Shown here: positions 43,623 to 56,373 of the stretch, piece by piece
Position numbering within the stretch: position 1 is the stretch's first letter
Layout: every line of letters starts with the position of its first letter
NCBI RefSeq assembly: GCF_017813355.1
Contig: NZ_JAGIYZ010000014.1
Coordinates: 62,001-126,000, forward strand
Reading direction: 5' to 3'
DNA length: 64,000 nt
DNA from: Roseomonas nitratireducens
GTDB taxonomy: Bacteria; Pseudomonadota; Alphaproteobacteria; Acetobacterales; Acetobacteraceae
Notes under the pieces: model-generated
Database searches by the model: none
Told to the model about the DNA's origin: nothing
The model's input: only the letters and a program-made list of their open reading frames with translations
Program-made: the position numbers and the translations under genes

Positions 43623-45542
43623 TCAGATCGCCACCCGCACGCCGAGCTCGACCACGCGGTCGGACGGGATGCGGAAGAACTCGGTCGCCGGCACGGCGTT
43701 GCGCGACATGATGGTGAACAGCCACTGGCGCCACCTCGACATCTTCGGCACCGCCGCCGCGACCACCGTCTCCCGCCCCAGGAAGTAGGAGGTCTGCATC
43801 GGCTCGAAGGGGATGCCTACCTCCTTCAGCGCCTGGAGTTCCTTGGGGATATTCGGGCTTTCCTGGAAGCCGTAGCGCAGCGCGATGCGGTGGATGTCGG
43901 GGGCCAGCTGCTCCACGACCCGGCGCTGGTCGGCCGGCACGTAGGGGACGGCTTCGTTCGCCACGGTGACGAACAGCACCCGTTCATGCAGCACCTTGTT
44001 GTGCTTCAGGTTGTGCAGCAGCGCGCCGGGCAGGAAATCCGCCTGGCTCGTCATGAACACCGCTGTGCCCGGCACGCGCACGGTGCGGGACTGCGGCAGG
44101 CGCGCGATGAAGGACTTCAGCGGCAGCCCGTCCTGGCGGAAGCGGGCGAACAGCAGCTCGCGTCCGCGATGCCAGGTCGTCATCATCACGAACAGCGCGG
44201 CGCCGAGCACCAGCGGCACGTAGCCACCTTGCGGGATCTTCAGCACGTTGGAGAAGAAGAACAGCAGGTCGAGCAGCAGCAGCGGCACGAAGACGGCGGC
44301 CACCAGCGGCCAGGACCAGCCGAACTGCCGGCGGAAGACGATGAAGGCCAGGATCGTCGTGCAGACGAAGGTGCCCGTCACCGCGATGCCATAGGCCGCG
44401 GCGAGGTTGTCGGAGGTGTGGAACTCCATCACCAGGATGACGACGCCGATCAGCAACAGCGCATTGACCTGGGGCATGTAGATCTGCCCTTCCTCGGTCG
44501 CGCTGGTGTGGTTGACCGCGAGCCGCGGGATGAAGCCGAGCTGCACGCACTGCCGGGCAATGGTGTAGGCGCCCGAGATCATCGCCTGGCTCGCGATGAT
44601 CGTCGCCGCGGTGGCGAGGAACACCAGCGGCAGGCGGAACCATTCGGGCGCGAGCAGGAAGAAGGGGTTCTCGATCGCCTCGGGGTCGCGCAGCAGCAGC
44701 GCGCCCTGGCCGAGATAGTTCAGCGCGAGCGCGGGCAGCACCAGCCACAGCCAGGCCCAGCGGATCGGACGGCGGCCGAAATGGCCCATGTCGGCGTAGA
44801 GCGCTTCCGCCCCCGTCACCGCCAGCACGACCGACCCGAAGGCGATGAAGGCGGCGATGCGGTACTCGATGCAGAAGATCACCGCGTAGTGCGGCGACAG
44901 GGCGAGCAGCACGATCGGGTTGTGGACCATCTCCCACACGCCGAGCGCCCCGAGCACGCCGAACCAGGCCGCGCAGATCGGCCCGAACACCGCGCCCATC
45001 AGCCCGGTGCCGCGATACTGCACGAGGAACAGCGCCAGCAGGATCGCGAGCGCGATCGGGATCACCGCCTCCTCGAAATGCGGGGAGACGACCTTGAGGC
45101 CCTCCACCGCCGAGAGCACGGAGATCGCCGGGGTGATGATGCCGTCGCCGAAGAACAGGCAGGCGCCGGTGATGCCGACCAGCGCCAGGGCCCAGCGCGC
45201 ACGGTCGGACACCACCGTCCGCTGCGCCAGCGCCATCAGCGCGAGGATGCCGCCCTCCCCGCGGTTGTCCGCGCGGAGGACGAAGACGACGTACTTCACC
45301 GTCACGGTCAGGATCAGCGCCCAGATGATCAGGCTGAGGATCCCGAGGATCTCCCAGCGCTCGAGCCCGCCTTCCGTGAAATGGACGAGCGAGGCGCGCA
45401 GCGCGTAGAGCGGCGAGGTGCCGATGTCGCCGTACACCACCCCGAGCACGCCGAGGACCAGCGCAGGCGTCAGCAGTTGGGACTTGTCAGGGGCGGGAGC
45501 GGTCACGGAACCTCGCTGCACTGCGGCAAGGCGCGAAGGCAT
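43623..45542 (-). CDS. kup: Kup potassium uptake protein
   Basis: 639 residues, full length. The first helix carries [20 protein letters not shown], the Kup/HAK/KT signature. The second hallmark is [20 protein letters not shown]. About 12 helices are followed by a cytoplasmic C-terminal domain ([40 protein letters not shown]). It imports K+ with protons. A GTG at 45506 is an alternative start (VTAPAPDK). A 2-base gap separates it from the small gene downstream. Confidence 0.96.
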   Translation of the reverse strand: MPSRLAAVQRGSVTAPAPDKSQLLTPALVLGVLGVVYGDIGTSPLYALRASLVHFTEGGLERWEILGILSLIIWALILTVTVKYVVFVLRADNRGEGGILALMALAQRTVVSDRARWALALVGITGACLFFGDGIITPAISVLSAVEGLKVVSPHFEEAVIPIALAILLALFLVQYRGTGLMGAVFGPICAAWFGVLGALGVWEMVHNPIVLLALSPHYAVIFCIEYRIAAFIAFGSVVLAVTGAEALYADMGHFGRRPIRWAWLWLVLPALALNYLGQGALLLRDPEAIENPFFLLAPEWFRLPLVFLATAATIIASQAMISGAYTIARQCVQLGFIPRLAVNHTSATEEGQIYMPQVNALLLIGVVILVMEFHTSDNLAAAYGIAVTGTFVCTTILAFIVFRRQFGWSWPLVAAVFVPLLLLDLLFFFSNVLKIPQGGYVPLVLGAALFVMMTTWHRGRELLFARFRQDGLPLKSFIARLPQSRTVRVPGTAVFMTSQADFLPGALLHNLKHNKVLHERVLFVTVANEAVPYVPADQRRVVEQLAPDIHRIALRYGFQESPNIPKELQALKEVGIPFEPMQTSYFLGRETVVAAAVPKMSRWRQWLFTIMSRNAVPATEFFRIPSDRVVELGVRVAI

Positions 45543-45638
45543 AGGCCCGTGGGGACCCTTGCCGCAATCCTGCCGTATTGCGTTCGCTGCATGGCCGGGC
45601 CGAAGGCGGCGGGGATGGTGCCCGCCGCGCCCCTTCCG

Positions 45639-46436
<798 letters not shown>

Positions 46437-46461
46437 GTCCGTTCTCGTTCCCTGTTGCGAT

Positions 46462-47607
46462 TCAGCGGCGACGGTGTCGGTTGAGGTCCGACTCCAGCCC
46501 CGCGCTGTACTTCGACATGGCGAAGCAGAAGACCAGGTAGATGCCGCCTACGAAGACATAGACCTCGATGCCGAAGCCCTGCCAGGAAGGCTCGACGATC
46601 GCGGTCTTGCCCGCCGTCAGCAGGTCGAAGATGCCGATGATCAGCACCAGCGACGTGTCCTTGAAGAAGCCAATGAAGGTGTTCACCAGCGGCGGGATCA
46701 CCGTGCGCAGCGCCTGCGGCAGGATGATCAGGCCGGTCTTCTGCCAGTAGGACAGGCCCATGGCGTCGGCGGCCTCGTACTGCCCCTTGGGCAGCGCCTG
46801 CAGCCCGGCGCGCACCACTTCCGCGAGATACGCCCCGGCGAAGAGAATGATGGCGATCTGCGCGCGCAGCAGCTTGTCGATGTTCATCCCTTCCGGCAGG
46901 AACAGCGGGAACATCACGCTGGCCATGAACAGCAGCGAGATGAGCGGCACGCCGCGGATCAGCTCCACGTACAGCACGCAGAGCACCTTGATCGCCGGCA
47001 GGTTCGACCGACGCCCGAGCGCCACCAGGATCGACAGCGGGAAGGCGAAGGCGAGCCCGAAGGTCGCGAGGATCAGCGTGATCGGCAGCCCGCCCCAGCG
47101 TTCCTGCGGCACGTAGGGCAGGCCGAACACGCCGCCCCACATCAGCACGCCGATCGCGGTCAGCGTGCCGATCCAGATCGGCACCAGCGTCCAGTTCCAG
47201 AAGCGCTTCAGCGCCGAGACGATGTACAGCGCGACGAACAGGATGCAGACCAGCCCCGGGCGCCAATGCTGTTCGTACGGATAGGTGCCGAACAGCATGA
47301 AGCGGTGCTTTTCGGTCACCACCGCCCAGCAGGCGCCGCTGCCCTGCAATTCGCGGCAGGCCTGGGTCTGCGCCTGCCCGTTCGGCGCGATGGGCACCGA
47401 CCAGATGGCGTTGATGAACGCCCAGTCGACGAAGCCCATGACGGCCCGGACGACGAGGTAGCCCAGCACCAGCGTCACGGCGGTGGACAGCCAGCCGGAG
47501 AACAGGTTCGTCCGCAGCCACGCGATCGGCCCGACCGCGGTGATGGGCGCGCTGCGCGGCGGGCCGCCGGCCGCGACGGGCGGGGAATTGGCGGTGATGT
47601 CGCTCAT
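46462..47607 (-). CDS. aapM: general L-amino acid ABC transporter permease AapM
   Basis: 381 residues. Several N-terminal helices ([20 protein letters not shown]) precede the HisM/GlnP-type permease domain. The EAA-like loop is [21 protein letters not shown] Cys-containing periplasmic loop ([20 protein letters not shown]) lies between helices 1 and 2, as in AapM homologues. It starts 10 bases after aapQ. Confidence 0.94.
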   Translation of the reverse strand: MSDITANSPPVAAGGPPRSAPITAVGPIAWLRTNLFSGWLSTAVTLVLGYLVVRAVMGFVDWAFINAIWSVPIAPNGQAQTQACRELQGSGACWAVVTEKHRFMLFGTYPYEQHWRPGLVCILFVALYIVSALKRFWNWTLVPIWIGTLTAIGVLMWGGVFGLPYVPQERWGGLPITLILATFGLAFAFPLSILVALGRRSNLPAIKVLCVLYVELIRGVPLISLLFMASVMFPLFLPEGMNIDKLLRAQIAIILFAGAYLAEVVRAGLQALPKGQYEAADAMGLSYWQKTGLIILPQALRTVIPPLVNTFIGFFKDTSLVLIIGIFDLLTAGKTAIVEPSWQGFGIEVYVFVGGIYLVFCFAMSKYSAGLESDLNRHRRR

Positions 47608-47617
47608 GGCCGGCTCC

Positions 47618-48820
47618 TCACCGTTCCACCAACGCGATCTTCGCGTTGTACCAGTTCATGAAAAGGCTGATGGACAGGCTGATGGACAGGTAGACCGCCA
47701 TGATGATGGCGATGCCCTCGATCGCCTGGCCGGTCTGGTTCAGCGTGGTGTTCGCGATCGACACGATGTCCTGGTAGCCGATCGCGACCGCGAGCGAGGA
47801 GTTCTTCGTCAGGTTCAGGTAGTTCGACGTCATCGGCGGGATGATGACGCGCAGCGCCTGGGGCATGACGATCAGCCGCAGCACCGACCCGTGCCGCAGG
47901 CCGAGCGCCTGCGCCGCTTCCCACTGCCCCTGGTTCACCGAGATGATGCCCGCCCGGACCACTTCCGCGATGAAGCCGGCCGTGTAGGTGACGAGGCCGA
48001 TCAGCAGCGCGGCGTATTCCGGGCTGATGTTCATGCCGCCGCGGAAGTTGAAGCCGCGCAGCGCCGGCCAGTCGATCTCCCACGGCGCGCCCATCACCTG
48101 CCAGGTCAGCACCGGCAGGCCGGCGATCAGCGCGACCGCGGCCGGCCAGACCTTGCGCGGCTGCCCGTCGGCCATCTGCTTGGCGCGGGCCTGGCGGGCG
48201 TACAGCCAGGTCAGCACGATGCCGGCGACGAAGGCGACCATGGCGGCGGTGTGCGCGTTCTCCCACACCAGCGCCGGCATCTTCATGCCGCGGTTGGACA
48301 GGAACACGCCCTCGATCGGCTGCAGCGCCTGCCGCGGGCCGGGCAGCCCCTGCAGGATCGTGTACCAGAACAGCAGCTGCAGCAGCAGCGGCAGGTCGCG
48401 GATCACCTCGACATAGAAGGCCGACAGCTTCGCGACGAGGTAGTTCTTCGACAGCCGCGCGATGCCGATCAGCGTGCCGAGGATGGTCGCCAGCACGATG
48501 CCGACCACCGCGACCTTGAGCGTGTTCAGCACGCCCACCAGCAGGGCGCGGAAATAGGTGTGCGTCGGGTCGTAGTCGATCAGGCTCTCGGCGATCGGCA
48601 GCCCCGCCTCGCGGTTCAGGAAGCCGAAGCCGGTCGCGATGCGGCGTACTTCCAGGTTGTGGACGGTGTTCGACCACAGCCACCAGATGACCGAGCCGAT
48701 CGCGCCGACGACAAGGACCTGCCAGACGATCCCGCGCACCCGCTCATCCGCCCAGGACAGGCGCATCGGTCGTTTGGGCGGCTTACGCCGGTAGCGTGGG
48801 TCGACGGTCGCGTCCGACAT
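47618..48820 (-). CDS. aapQ: general L-amino acid ABC transporter permease AapQ
   Basis: 400 residues. After a short Arg/Lys-rich N-terminus (RYRRKPPKRPMRLSWADER) come an unusually long periplasmic loop and two groups of helices. VNQGQWEAAQALGLRHGSVL is the ATPase contact loop and PPMTSNYLNLTKNSSLAVAI closes the permease domain. It forms a heterodimer with AapM. It lies 90 bases after aapJ. Confidence 0.94.
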   Translation of the reverse strand: MSDATVDPRYRRKPPKRPMRLSWADERVRGIVWQVLVVGAIGSVIWWLWSNTVHNLEVRRIATGFGFLNREAGLPIAESLIDYDPTHTYFRALLVGVLNTLKVAVVGIVLATILGTLIGIARLSKNYLVAKLSAFYVEVIRDLPLLLQLLFWYTILQGLPGPRQALQPIEGVFLSNRGMKMPALVWENAHTAAMVAFVAGIVLTWLYARQARAKQMADGQPRKVWPAAVALIAGLPVLTWQVMGAPWEIDWPALRGFNFRGGMNISPEYAALLIGLVTYTAGFIAEVVRAGIISVNQGQWEAAQALGLRHGSVLRLIVMPQALRVIIPPMTSNYLNLTKNSSLAVAIGYQDIVSIANTTLNQTGQAIEGIAIIMAVYLSISLSISLFMNWYNAKIALVER

Positions 48821-48910
48821 TCTTCTGTTGCCTCACCTGTTCCTGGTCCGGGCCCGGCCCGGGAAAACCGCGCGGGGCGGAGGATGCCCCCCGCCCCGCG
48901 TCACGTCACG

Positions 48911-49963
48911 TCAACGGAAGGGCGGTGCGTATTGCAGCCCGCCCGCCGTCGTCCAAAGCGCATTCGGGCCGCGCTGGATGCCGATCGGCACCAGGTTGCG
49001 CTCGAAGATCTGCCCGTAGTTCCCAAGGCGCGAGACGATGTTCACCATGAACGCGTTGTCGACGCCCAGCATGCGCCCGAGGTCGCCGCTGCGCCCGATC
49101 AGCCGCTGCACGTCCGGGCGCGCATCGCCCGACGCCTGGCCGACGTTCTGGCTGGTGATGGCGAGTTCCTCGGCGGTGACCAGACCGAAATGCACCCAGC
49201 GCACGAGGTCGGCGAAGCGCTGGTCGCCATGGCGCACCAGCGGGCCGAGCGGCTCCTTGCTGATCACCTCGGGCAGAATCACGTGGTCGGCGGGGCGGGC
49301 CTGCACGGCGCGCGTGGCGGCAAGCCCGGACACGTCCGTCGTGTAGGCGTCGCAACGGCCGGACAAGTAGGCGTTCACGACCTCCTCCAGCCGCTCGATC
49401 ACGACGGGCTGGAACTGGATGCGGTTGGCGCGCGCCCAGTCGGTCAGGTTCTGCTCGGTGGTGGTCCCCGGCTGGACGCAGATGGTGGCGCCGTTGAGTT
49501 CCCGCGCGCTGCGAACGCCGAGGTTCGCCTTCACCATGAAGCCCTGGCCGTCATAGAAGTTGATGCCGGCGAAGTCGAAGCCGAGCGACGTGTCGCGCGA
49601 CAGCGTCCAGGTCGTGTTCCGCGACAGCATGTCGACTTCGCCCGACTGCAGCGCGGTGAACCGGTTCTGCGCCGTGGTCGGCACGAAGCGGACCTTGTCC
49701 GGGTCGTTGAACAGGGCGATGGCGACGGCGCGGCAGTAATCCACGTCGAAGCCGCGCCACACGCCCTGGCTGTCGGGCTGGGCGAAGCCGGCCAGGCCGG
49801 TGTTCACGCCGCAGATCAGCGTGCCGCGGGCACGGATGGCATCCACCGTGGGCGAGCCCCCGCCCGCCGCCGGCTGCTGCGCGAGCGCCGGCGCGGACAG
49901 GACGCCGGCCACCACGGCCGCGCCGATCGCACGCAGGAAATTGGACCGCGAGGTCTGGGTCAC
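48911..49963 (-). CDS. aapJ: general L-amino acid ABC transporter binding protein AapJ
   Basis: 350 residues. A GTG start at 49963 is preferred because GGGGAG lies 7 bases before it and a signal peptide follows (TQTSRSNFLRAIGAAVVAGV, cleaved after ALAQQ). The mature protein has TVDAIRARGTLICGVNTGLA, then GVWRGFDVDYCRAVAIALFN and the amino-acid contact GEVDMLSRNTTWTLSRDTSL. These are close to AapJ/BztA. It is the first gene of the operon, divergent from the ornithine cyclodeaminase homologue. Confidence 0.94.
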   Translation of the reverse strand: MTQTSRSNFLRAIGAAVVAGVLSAPALAQQPAAGGGSPTVDAIRARGTLICGVNTGLAGFAQPDSQGVWRGFDVDYCRAVAIALFNDPDKVRFVPTTAQNRFTALQSGEVDMLSRNTTWTLSRDTSLGFDFAGINFYDGQGFMVKANLGVRSARELNGATICVQPGTTTEQNLTDWARANRIQFQPVVIERLEEVVNAYLSGRCDAYTTDVSGLAATRAVQARPADHVILPEVISKEPLGPLVRHGDQRFADLVRWVHFGLVTAEELAITSQNVGQASGDARPDVQRLIGRSGDLGRMLGVDNAFMVNIVSRLGNYGQIFERNLVPIGIQRGPNALWTTAGGLQYAPPFR

Positions 49964-50164
49964 TCCATATCTCCCCAATTCGGGGCCCCGCCCTTCAGGC
50001 GGCGAGGCCGTTTCGCTCTCCCGTCGGCCATGCTGCGCCACGCCAGGGCGCGGATCAACGCAAGACGTCGCCCCCCCAGCGCCGGCCATCCGGGACGGGG
50101 GGCCTAGCAAAGGCCGGGCCGGGAAGGCAAACCTCCCCCCCCGAAGGCCAGAGGGGGCGCCGCG

Positions 50165-51106
50165 ATGCTGCAACTCGATCGGGACGCGCTGCGCGCCGCC
50201 CTGCCCTGGGACGCGCTGGTCGAGGCGCTGGCCGCCATGTTCCGCGAAGGCTGCGAGGCACCCCTGCGCCACCGCCACACCATGCCCGGCCCGGCGGGCG
50301 CCGAGACGACCCTGCTGCTGATGCCCGCCTGGCGCGCCTTCGGGCACACCGGCGTCAAGATCGTGCACGTCGCGCCCGCGAACGCGGCACGGGGGGAACC
50401 CGCGGTGCATGCCGCCTACCTGCTGTCCGACGCCGCGACGGGCGCCCCGCTCGCCCTGATGGATGGGGGCGAGCTGACCGACCGCCGGACGGCCGCGGCC
50501 AGCCTGCTCGCCGCGCGCCACCTGGCCCGGCCGGACAGCCGGCGCCTGCTGCTGCTGGGCAGCGGCAAGGTCGCCCGGGCGCTGGCGGAGGGCTACGCGG
50601 CGCGCTTCCCGCTGGCCGACATCGCCGTCTGGTCCCCCACCGCGGCCAATGCCGCCCGGCTGGCCCGCATCCTGGCCGAGGAAGGGCTGCCCGCCCGCGC
50701 CGTGGACCGCCCCGACCCCGGCGCGGCGGACATCGTCTCCGCCGCCACGCTCTCGACCACCCCGCTGCTGCGCGGCGCCGACATCCGGCCCGGCACGCAT
50801 GTCGACCTGGTCGGCGCCTATCGCCGGGACATGCGGGAATCCGACGCCGCGCTGGTCGCGCGCGCGACGCTGGTGGTCGATACGCGCGCCGGCGCGCTCG
50901 CCGAGGCCGGCGACATCCTGCAGGCGATCGCCGAGGGCGCCATCGCCGAGGGCCACATCGCCGCCGACCTCGCCGGGCTGTGCCGCGGCGAGCATCCCGG
51001 CCGGCGCGGCGCCGAGGAAATCACCCTGTTCAAGTCGGTCGGCTGGGCGGGGGAGGACCTCGCCGCCGCCATCCTCGCGCATGAGAGGGTCCGCGGCGCG
51101 GCCTAG
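50165..51106 (+). CDS. ornithine cyclodeaminase/mu-crystallin family protein
   Basis: 313 residues. GHTGVKIVHVAPANAARGEP holds the conserved Lys, DGGELTDRRTAAASLLAARH the Arg-rich substrate loop, and LLLLGSGKVARALAEGYAA the NAD-binding turn. The family covers ornithine cyclodeaminase, alanine dehydrogenase and ketimine reductases, and sequence alone does not decide between them. It is 69 bases upstream of argG in the same direction, which would suit an arginine or proline link, but no shared operon is proven. Confidence 0.87.
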   Translation: MLQLDRDALRAALPWDALVEALAAMFREGCEAPLRHRHTMPGPAGAETTLLLMPAWRAFGHTGVKIVHVAPANAARGEPAVHAAYLLSDAATGAPLALMDGGELTDRRTAAASLLAARHLARPDSRRLLLLGSGKVARALAEGYAARFPLADIAVWSPTAANAARLARILAEEGLPARAVDRPDPGAADIVSAATLSTTPLLRGADIRPGTHVDLVGAYRRDMRESDAALVARATLVVDTRAGALAEAGDILQAIAEGAIAEGHIAADLAGLCRGEHPGRRGAEEITLFKSVGWAGEDLAAAILAHERVRGAA

Positions 51107-51175
51107 CCGCCCGGCTTGCCTCCCCGACCGCCCGGCGCCATACCCGCCCCGTTCCAAGACACTGGAGTGCGCCCG

Positions 51176-52411
<1,236 letters not shown>

Positions 52412-52421
52412 ACTTCAGGTC

Positions 52422-52463
52422 GGTGCGGGGGAGGGGAACCTCCCCCGCACCCCCTCCCTTCTT
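52422..52463 (+). terminator. terminator of argG
   Basis: A perfect 13-base stem, GGTGCGGGGGAGG with CCTCCCCCGCACC, and a 4-base GGAA loop (52422-52451), is followed by CCCTCCCTTCTTT. The T-run is interrupted by C, as often seen in very GC-rich genomes. Confidence 0.75.
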
Positions 52464-52534
52464 TGGTCGTTGGGAACTGACGGCCAAAGCCACGGCGAGG
52501 ACGTGGGGGAGCGTCCCTTCCCCTGACCTCATCT

Positions 52535-53491
52535 TCACCCCGCCAGGCTGATCCCAGTCTCGGCGACCAGCCGCCGCACCATCTCACCATCCCGCCGGAT
52601 CACCGCACCGAAGGCCTCCGCCCCCGCGGTGATCGCGTCATTGCCCGTCGCGGCCAGCCGATCCCGCGTGGCGGGGTCCGAGGTCGCGGCCGCGGCCGCT
52701 GCCTCCAGCCGCAGCACCACGTCCCGCGGCGTGGCCGCCGGCGCGAAGATGCCGTTCCATGACGTCAGGTCGAACCCCGGAAAGCCGCTCGCGGCGATGG
52801 TCGGCAGATGCGCGAGGCTGCCGCGCTGGTCGGCGCTGGTCAGCGCGATGCCGCGCGCGCGGCCGGCATCGATCACCGGCTTGAAGGAATTCGCTGTGCC
52901 GATGGCCGACGCCAGGTTGCCCGCCGCGACGTCGCGTGCCGATTCCGCGCCGCCACGATAGGGAAGGTGTTCCAGCACCACGCCCGCGCGGTGCGCGAGC
53001 AGCGCGCCGGCCAGGTGCCCCACCGTGCCGATGCCCGGCGTGCCATAGGGAACGCCGTTGCGCCGCCGCGCTTCCGCCAGGAAGCCCGCCACGTCCGTCG
53101 CCGGGAAACCCTGCGTGACGACGAGGACATAGGGCGCGGCCACCACCTGCGCGACCGGCGCGAAGGCGGTCGCGTAGTCGAAGGGCAACCCACGCTGGAT
53201 CAGTGGCTGCACCACGAAGCCGAAACTGTCGAAGAACAGCGTCGTGCCGTCCGGCGGGGCGGCAGCGACGACGCCCGCGCCCACCGCGCCGCCGCCGCCC
53301 GGCCGGTTCTCCACCACCACCGGCACGCCGAGATGCTCGGCCATCTTCGGCTGCAGCAGGCGCATCACCGTGTCGGATTGCCCACCCGGGGCGAAAGGCA
53401 CGACGACGCGCACCGGCCGACCCTGCGCGAAGGCCAGCGAAGGCGCCGAAAGGGCCGATGCGGCGGCGATCAGGAACGGTCGGCGGAACAT
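52535..53491 (-). CDS. Bug/TctC family periplasmic binding protein
   Basis: 318 residues from ATG 53491 with GGAG 9 bases upstream. The signal is MFRRPFLIAAASALSAPSLA. Motifs are RPVRVVVPFAPGGQSDTVMR, VVVENRPGGGGAVGAGVVAA, YGTPGIGTVGHLAGALLAHR and HLPYRGGAESARDVAAG. A solitary gene, convergent with argG and divergent from the periplasmic protein at 53618. The ligand is unknown. Confidence 0.94.
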   Translation of the reverse strand: MFRRPFLIAAASALSAPSLAFAQGRPVRVVVPFAPGGQSDTVMRLLQPKMAEHLGVPVVVENRPGGGGAVGAGVVAAAPPDGTTLFFDSFGFVVQPLIQRGLPFDYATAFAPVAQVVAAPYVLVVTQGFPATDVAGFLAEARRRNGVPYGTPGIGTVGHLAGALLAHRAGVVLEHLPYRGGAESARDVAAGNLASAIGTANSFKPVIDAGRARGIALTSADQRGSLAHLPTIAASGFPGFDLTSWNGIFAPAATPRDVVLRLEAAAAAATSDPATRDRLAATGNDAITAGAEAFGAVIRRDGEMVRRLVAETGISLAG

Positions 53492-53617
53492 GGCGGGCAA
53501 CTCCGTTTGGTCGCCAGCCTGTCAAATGAAGCCGCGAAAGGGCAAGCGCCCGATTCCGGTCCGCCGTGTTCCGCCCTACACTCGCGGCGACCAAGTTTTC
53601 GCCATCGGGGAAGAAAC

Positions 53618-54175
53618 ATGCGCGGCATCGCCATCCGCTTCATCACCGCCGCGGTGCTCGCGGCCTGCGCCGCACCCGCCTTCGCGCAGGACACCTGCCC
53701 GGGCCGGCTGTCCGCCAACGCCTTCGCCCCCGTGCCGCGCACCGCGGCGATCGCCGTGCCCGACCGCGCGCAGAGCGAGAACGAACGCCGCATGCGCGCC
53801 GCCGTGCTCGGCGCGCTGGCCACATCGGGCCGGCGCGTCGCGGCCGATGCGCCCTACATCCTCTCCTGGCGCGGCGGCGTCTCGACCGAGGGCGACAATT
53901 TCGGCGGCTTCGCCGACACGATGCAGGACCGGACGTTCCGCGAGGGCGACGACCTCTCCTGGGCGCATGACGCGCCGCGGATGGGCGGGCGGCGGGTCGC
54001 GAGCGTCCGGGTCTCCGGCGTCGTCGAATTGCGCGACCGCGCCTCGGGCCGCGTGGTCTGGACCGCGGTGCTGTCCTGCACGCGCCACGGCACGGATGAC
54101 GAGGCGCTGTTCGCACACCTCGCCAATGCCGTCGCGCCCTGGATCGGCCAGGCGGTCGCGGGCCGGCCCTTCTAG
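53618..54175 (+). CDS. hypothetical periplasmic protein
   Basis: 185 residues with a signal peptide MRGIAIRFITAAVLAACAAP ending AFAQ. The mature part has TAAIAVPDRAQSENERRMRA, then YILSWRGGVSTEGDNFGGFA and a beta-rich C-terminus ELRDRASGRVVWTAVLSCTR. Two cysteines, near residues 27 and 157, could form a disulfide. The pattern of helix, shared fold and RVVW strand recalls the small lipoproteins that bind envelope components, but I cannot place it in a family. A weak AAGAAA site precedes the ATG. The PLP enzyme gene starts 49 bases later. Confidence 0.75.
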   Translation: MRGIAIRFITAAVLAACAAPAFAQDTCPGRLSANAFAPVPRTAAIAVPDRAQSENERRMRAAVLGALATSGRRVAADAPYILSWRGGVSTEGDNFGGFADTMQDRTFREGDDLSWAHDAPRMGGRRVASVRVSGVVELRDRASGRVVWTAVLSCTRHGTDDEALFAHLANAVAPWIGQAVAGRPF

Positions 54176-54224
54176 CGCCGGCCCATCCCCTTGCCGCGCG
54201 GCCGGGGCGGCGCGACAACGGGGC

Positions 54225-55331
54225 ATGACGCTCGACGACCTGCCCACGCCCTGCCTCCTCCTCGACCTCGGCATCCTCAAGCGCAACCTCGCGCGCATGC
54301 AGGCCGCGGTGGCGCGACATCCCGGCCTGCGCCTGCGGCCGCACATGAAGACGGCGAAGTCGATCGCCGTCGCCGACCTCGCGGCGCCGGGCAAGGGGCC
54401 GATCACCGTCAGCACGATCGCCGAGGCGCGCTACTTCGCCGGCGGCGGCTTCCATGACCAGATCTACGCCGTCGGCATCACGCCGGCGAAGCTCGACGCC
54501 GTCGCGGCGCTGAACGCGCAGGGCGCCGATGTGAAGGTCATCACGGACGACGCGGACGTCGCCGCCGCCATCGCCGCCCATGCCGGCCCGCTGCGCGCGC
54601 TGGTGGAAGTCGATTGCGGCGAAGGCCGCGGCGGCGTGACGCCGGATGGCAACCTGCTCGCCGAGATCGCCGGGCGCCTCGGCGCGCGCTGCGCCGGCGT
54701 CATGACCCATGCCGGCCATTCCTATGCCGAGCGCAGCACGGAAGGCATGGAGCGCGTGGCGGAAGCCGAGCATCGCGGCGCGGTGCTCGCGGCGGACCGG
54801 CTCCGCGGCATGGGCGCGACCGTCGACGTCGTCTCGCTCGGCTCCTCCCCCACCGCGCTGTACGGGCGGGACATGGGGGGCGTCACCGATGTGCGTGCCG
54901 GCGTCTACATGTTCGGCGACCTGTTCCAGGCGCAGATCGGCACGCATGGGATGGCGGACATCGCCGTGACGGTGCTGACCGCCGTCACCGGCCGCAAGCC
55001 CGACCGCAACGCGGTGCTGGTCGATGCCGGGGCCATCGCGCTGTCGAAGGACCGCAGCACGGAAAAGGCGCCGAAGGACTACGGCTTCGGCCTGATGCTC
55101 GACCTCGACGGCCAGCCCTCCTTCGGGGAGGCGATCGTTGCCCGCACGCACCAGGAGCATGGCGAGGTGCGCGGCGACGGGCCACTGCCCTTCGACCTGC
55201 TGCCCGTCGGCGCGCTGGTGCGCATCGCGCCCAACCACACCTGCCTGACCGTCGCAGCGCATGACCGCTACCATGTGGTCGATGGCGGGCGGGAGGTTCT
55301 CGCGGTCTGGGACCGGGTGAACGGCTGGTAG
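54225..55331 (+). CDS. DSD1/D-threonine aldolase-like PLP enzyme
   Basis: 368 residues, fold-type III (alanine racemase-like barrel). The N-terminus is DDLPTPCLLLDLGILKRNLA and the PLP lysine is in RPHMKTAKSI (about residue 42). The C-terminal metal-binding site has NHTCLTVAAHDRYHVVD, the His-x-Cys zinc motif of D-serine dehydratase and D-threonine aldolase. Such enzymes split or deaminate D-3-hydroxyamino acids. It stands apart from its neighbours. The choice between dehydratase and aldolase activity remains open. Confidence 0.9.
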   Translation: MTLDDLPTPCLLLDLGILKRNLARMQAAVARHPGLRLRPHMKTAKSIAVADLAAPGKGPITVSTIAEARYFAGGGFHDQIYAVGITPAKLDAVAALNAQGADVKVITDDADVAAAIAAHAGPLRALVEVDCGEGRGGVTPDGNLLAEIAGRLGARCAGVMTHAGHSYAERSTEGMERVAEAEHRGAVLAADRLRGMGATVDVVSLGSSPTALYGRDMGGVTDVRAGVYMFGDLFQAQIGTHGMADIAVTVLTAVTGRKPDRNAVLVDAGAIALSKDRSTEKAPKDYGFGLMLDLDGQPSFGEAIVARTHQEHGEVRGDGPLPFDLLPVGALVRIAPNHTCLTVAAHDRYHVVDGGREVLAVWDRVNGW

Positions 55332-55409
55332 TACTCGTTACGCGAAAACCGTTGCAATCGCGGCCGGCGCATCAAATCCTTCCCCCAAAGCAAACCGGGA
55401 AGGACGGGC

Positions 55410-56336
55410 ATGCGGGTGGTTCTGGCTCAGCCGCGCGGATTCTGCGCCGGCGTGGTGCGCGCGGTGGACATCGTCGAGCAGGCGCTCGAACGCTTCGGGC
55501 CCCCCGTCTATGTGCGGCACGAGATCGTGCACAACCGCCATGTGGTCGAGGACCTCCGCGCCCGCGGCGCCGTCTTCGTCAAGGAAGTGGATGAGATCCC
55601 CGAAGGCGCCGTCGCCGTCTTCTCCGCCCATGGCGTGGCGCGGAAGGTGGAAGGGGAGGCCGCGCTGCGCCGGCTCGACGTGCTCGACGCCACCTGCCCG
55701 CTGGTGACCAAGGTGCACAACGAAGGCCGGCGCTACGCCGCGCAGGGCCGCGCCGTGATCCTGGTCGGCCATGCCGGGCATCCGGAGGTGATCGGCACCA
55801 TGGGCCAGATCGATGGGGAGGTGCATCTCGTCGCCGACGCGGCGGAGGTCGAGGCGCTGCCCATCCCGCGCGACCGGCCCGTCTCCTTCATCACCCAGAC
55901 GACGCTGTCGGTCGACGACACGAAGCAGGTCATCGCCGCGATCCGCGCCCGCTTCGACGACGTGACGGGGCCCGACACGCGCGACATCTGCTACGCCACG
56001 CAGAACCGCCAGACCGCGGTGCGCGAACTCGCCCGCATCGCGGAGGTGGTGCTGGTGGTCGGCGCGGCCAATTCCTCGAACTCCAACCGCCTGCGGGAAA
56101 TCGCGGCCGAATGCGGCGCCCGCGCGCACCTGATCGCGGATGCCGCGGCGCTCGACCCGGCCTGGCTGGACGGCGCGCGGGCGGTCGGCGTGACCGCCGG
56201 CGCCTCCGCCCCGGAACGGCTGGTGGAGGAGCTGGTGGCGCGGCTCGCGACCCTCGGCGCGACATCGGTGGAAGCCCTGCCCGGCATCGTCGAGGACGTC
56301 ACCTTCCGCCTTCCGGCACGCCTCGCCGCGGAGTAG
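55410..56336 (+). CDS. ispH: 4-hydroxy-3-methylbut-2-enyl diphosphate reductase IspH
   Basis: 308 residues. The three cysteines that bind the [4Fe-4S] cluster are Cys12 (QPRGFCAGV), Cys96 (LDATCPLV) and Cys194 ([11 protein letters not shown]), the spacing expected for Isp[11 protein letters not shown] and FSAHGV carry the substrate-binding histidines, and [11 protein letters not shown] the diphosphate site. It is the last step of the MEP isoprenoid route and so supplies the undecaprenyl lipid used by uppP and the GT-C enzymes. A Bug gene follows 38 bases later. Confidence 0.98.
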   Translation: MRVVLAQPRGFCAGVVRAVDIVEQALERFGPPVYVRHEIVHNRHVVEDLRARGAVFVKEVDEIPEGAVAVFSAHGVARKVEGEAALRRLDVLDATCPLVTKVHNEGRRYAAQGRAVILVGHAGHPEVIGTMGQIDGEVHLVADAAEVEALPIPRDRPVSFITQTTLSVDDTKQVIAAIRARFDDVTGPDTRDICYATQNRQTAVRELARIAEVVLVVGAANSSNSNRLREIAAECGARAHLIADAAALDPAWLDGARAVGVTAGASAPERLVEELVARLATLGATSVEALPGIVEDVTFRLPARLAAE

Positions 56337-56373
56337 TCATCCGGCCAAAGGTAACCTGCCGGAGGAACCATCC

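Noticed and set aside
45606-45628. Hairpin GCGGCGGG/CCCGCCGC after aapP as a terminator
   Set aside because: A real 8-base stem, but no T-run follows on the minus strand, and such GC stems are common here by chance.
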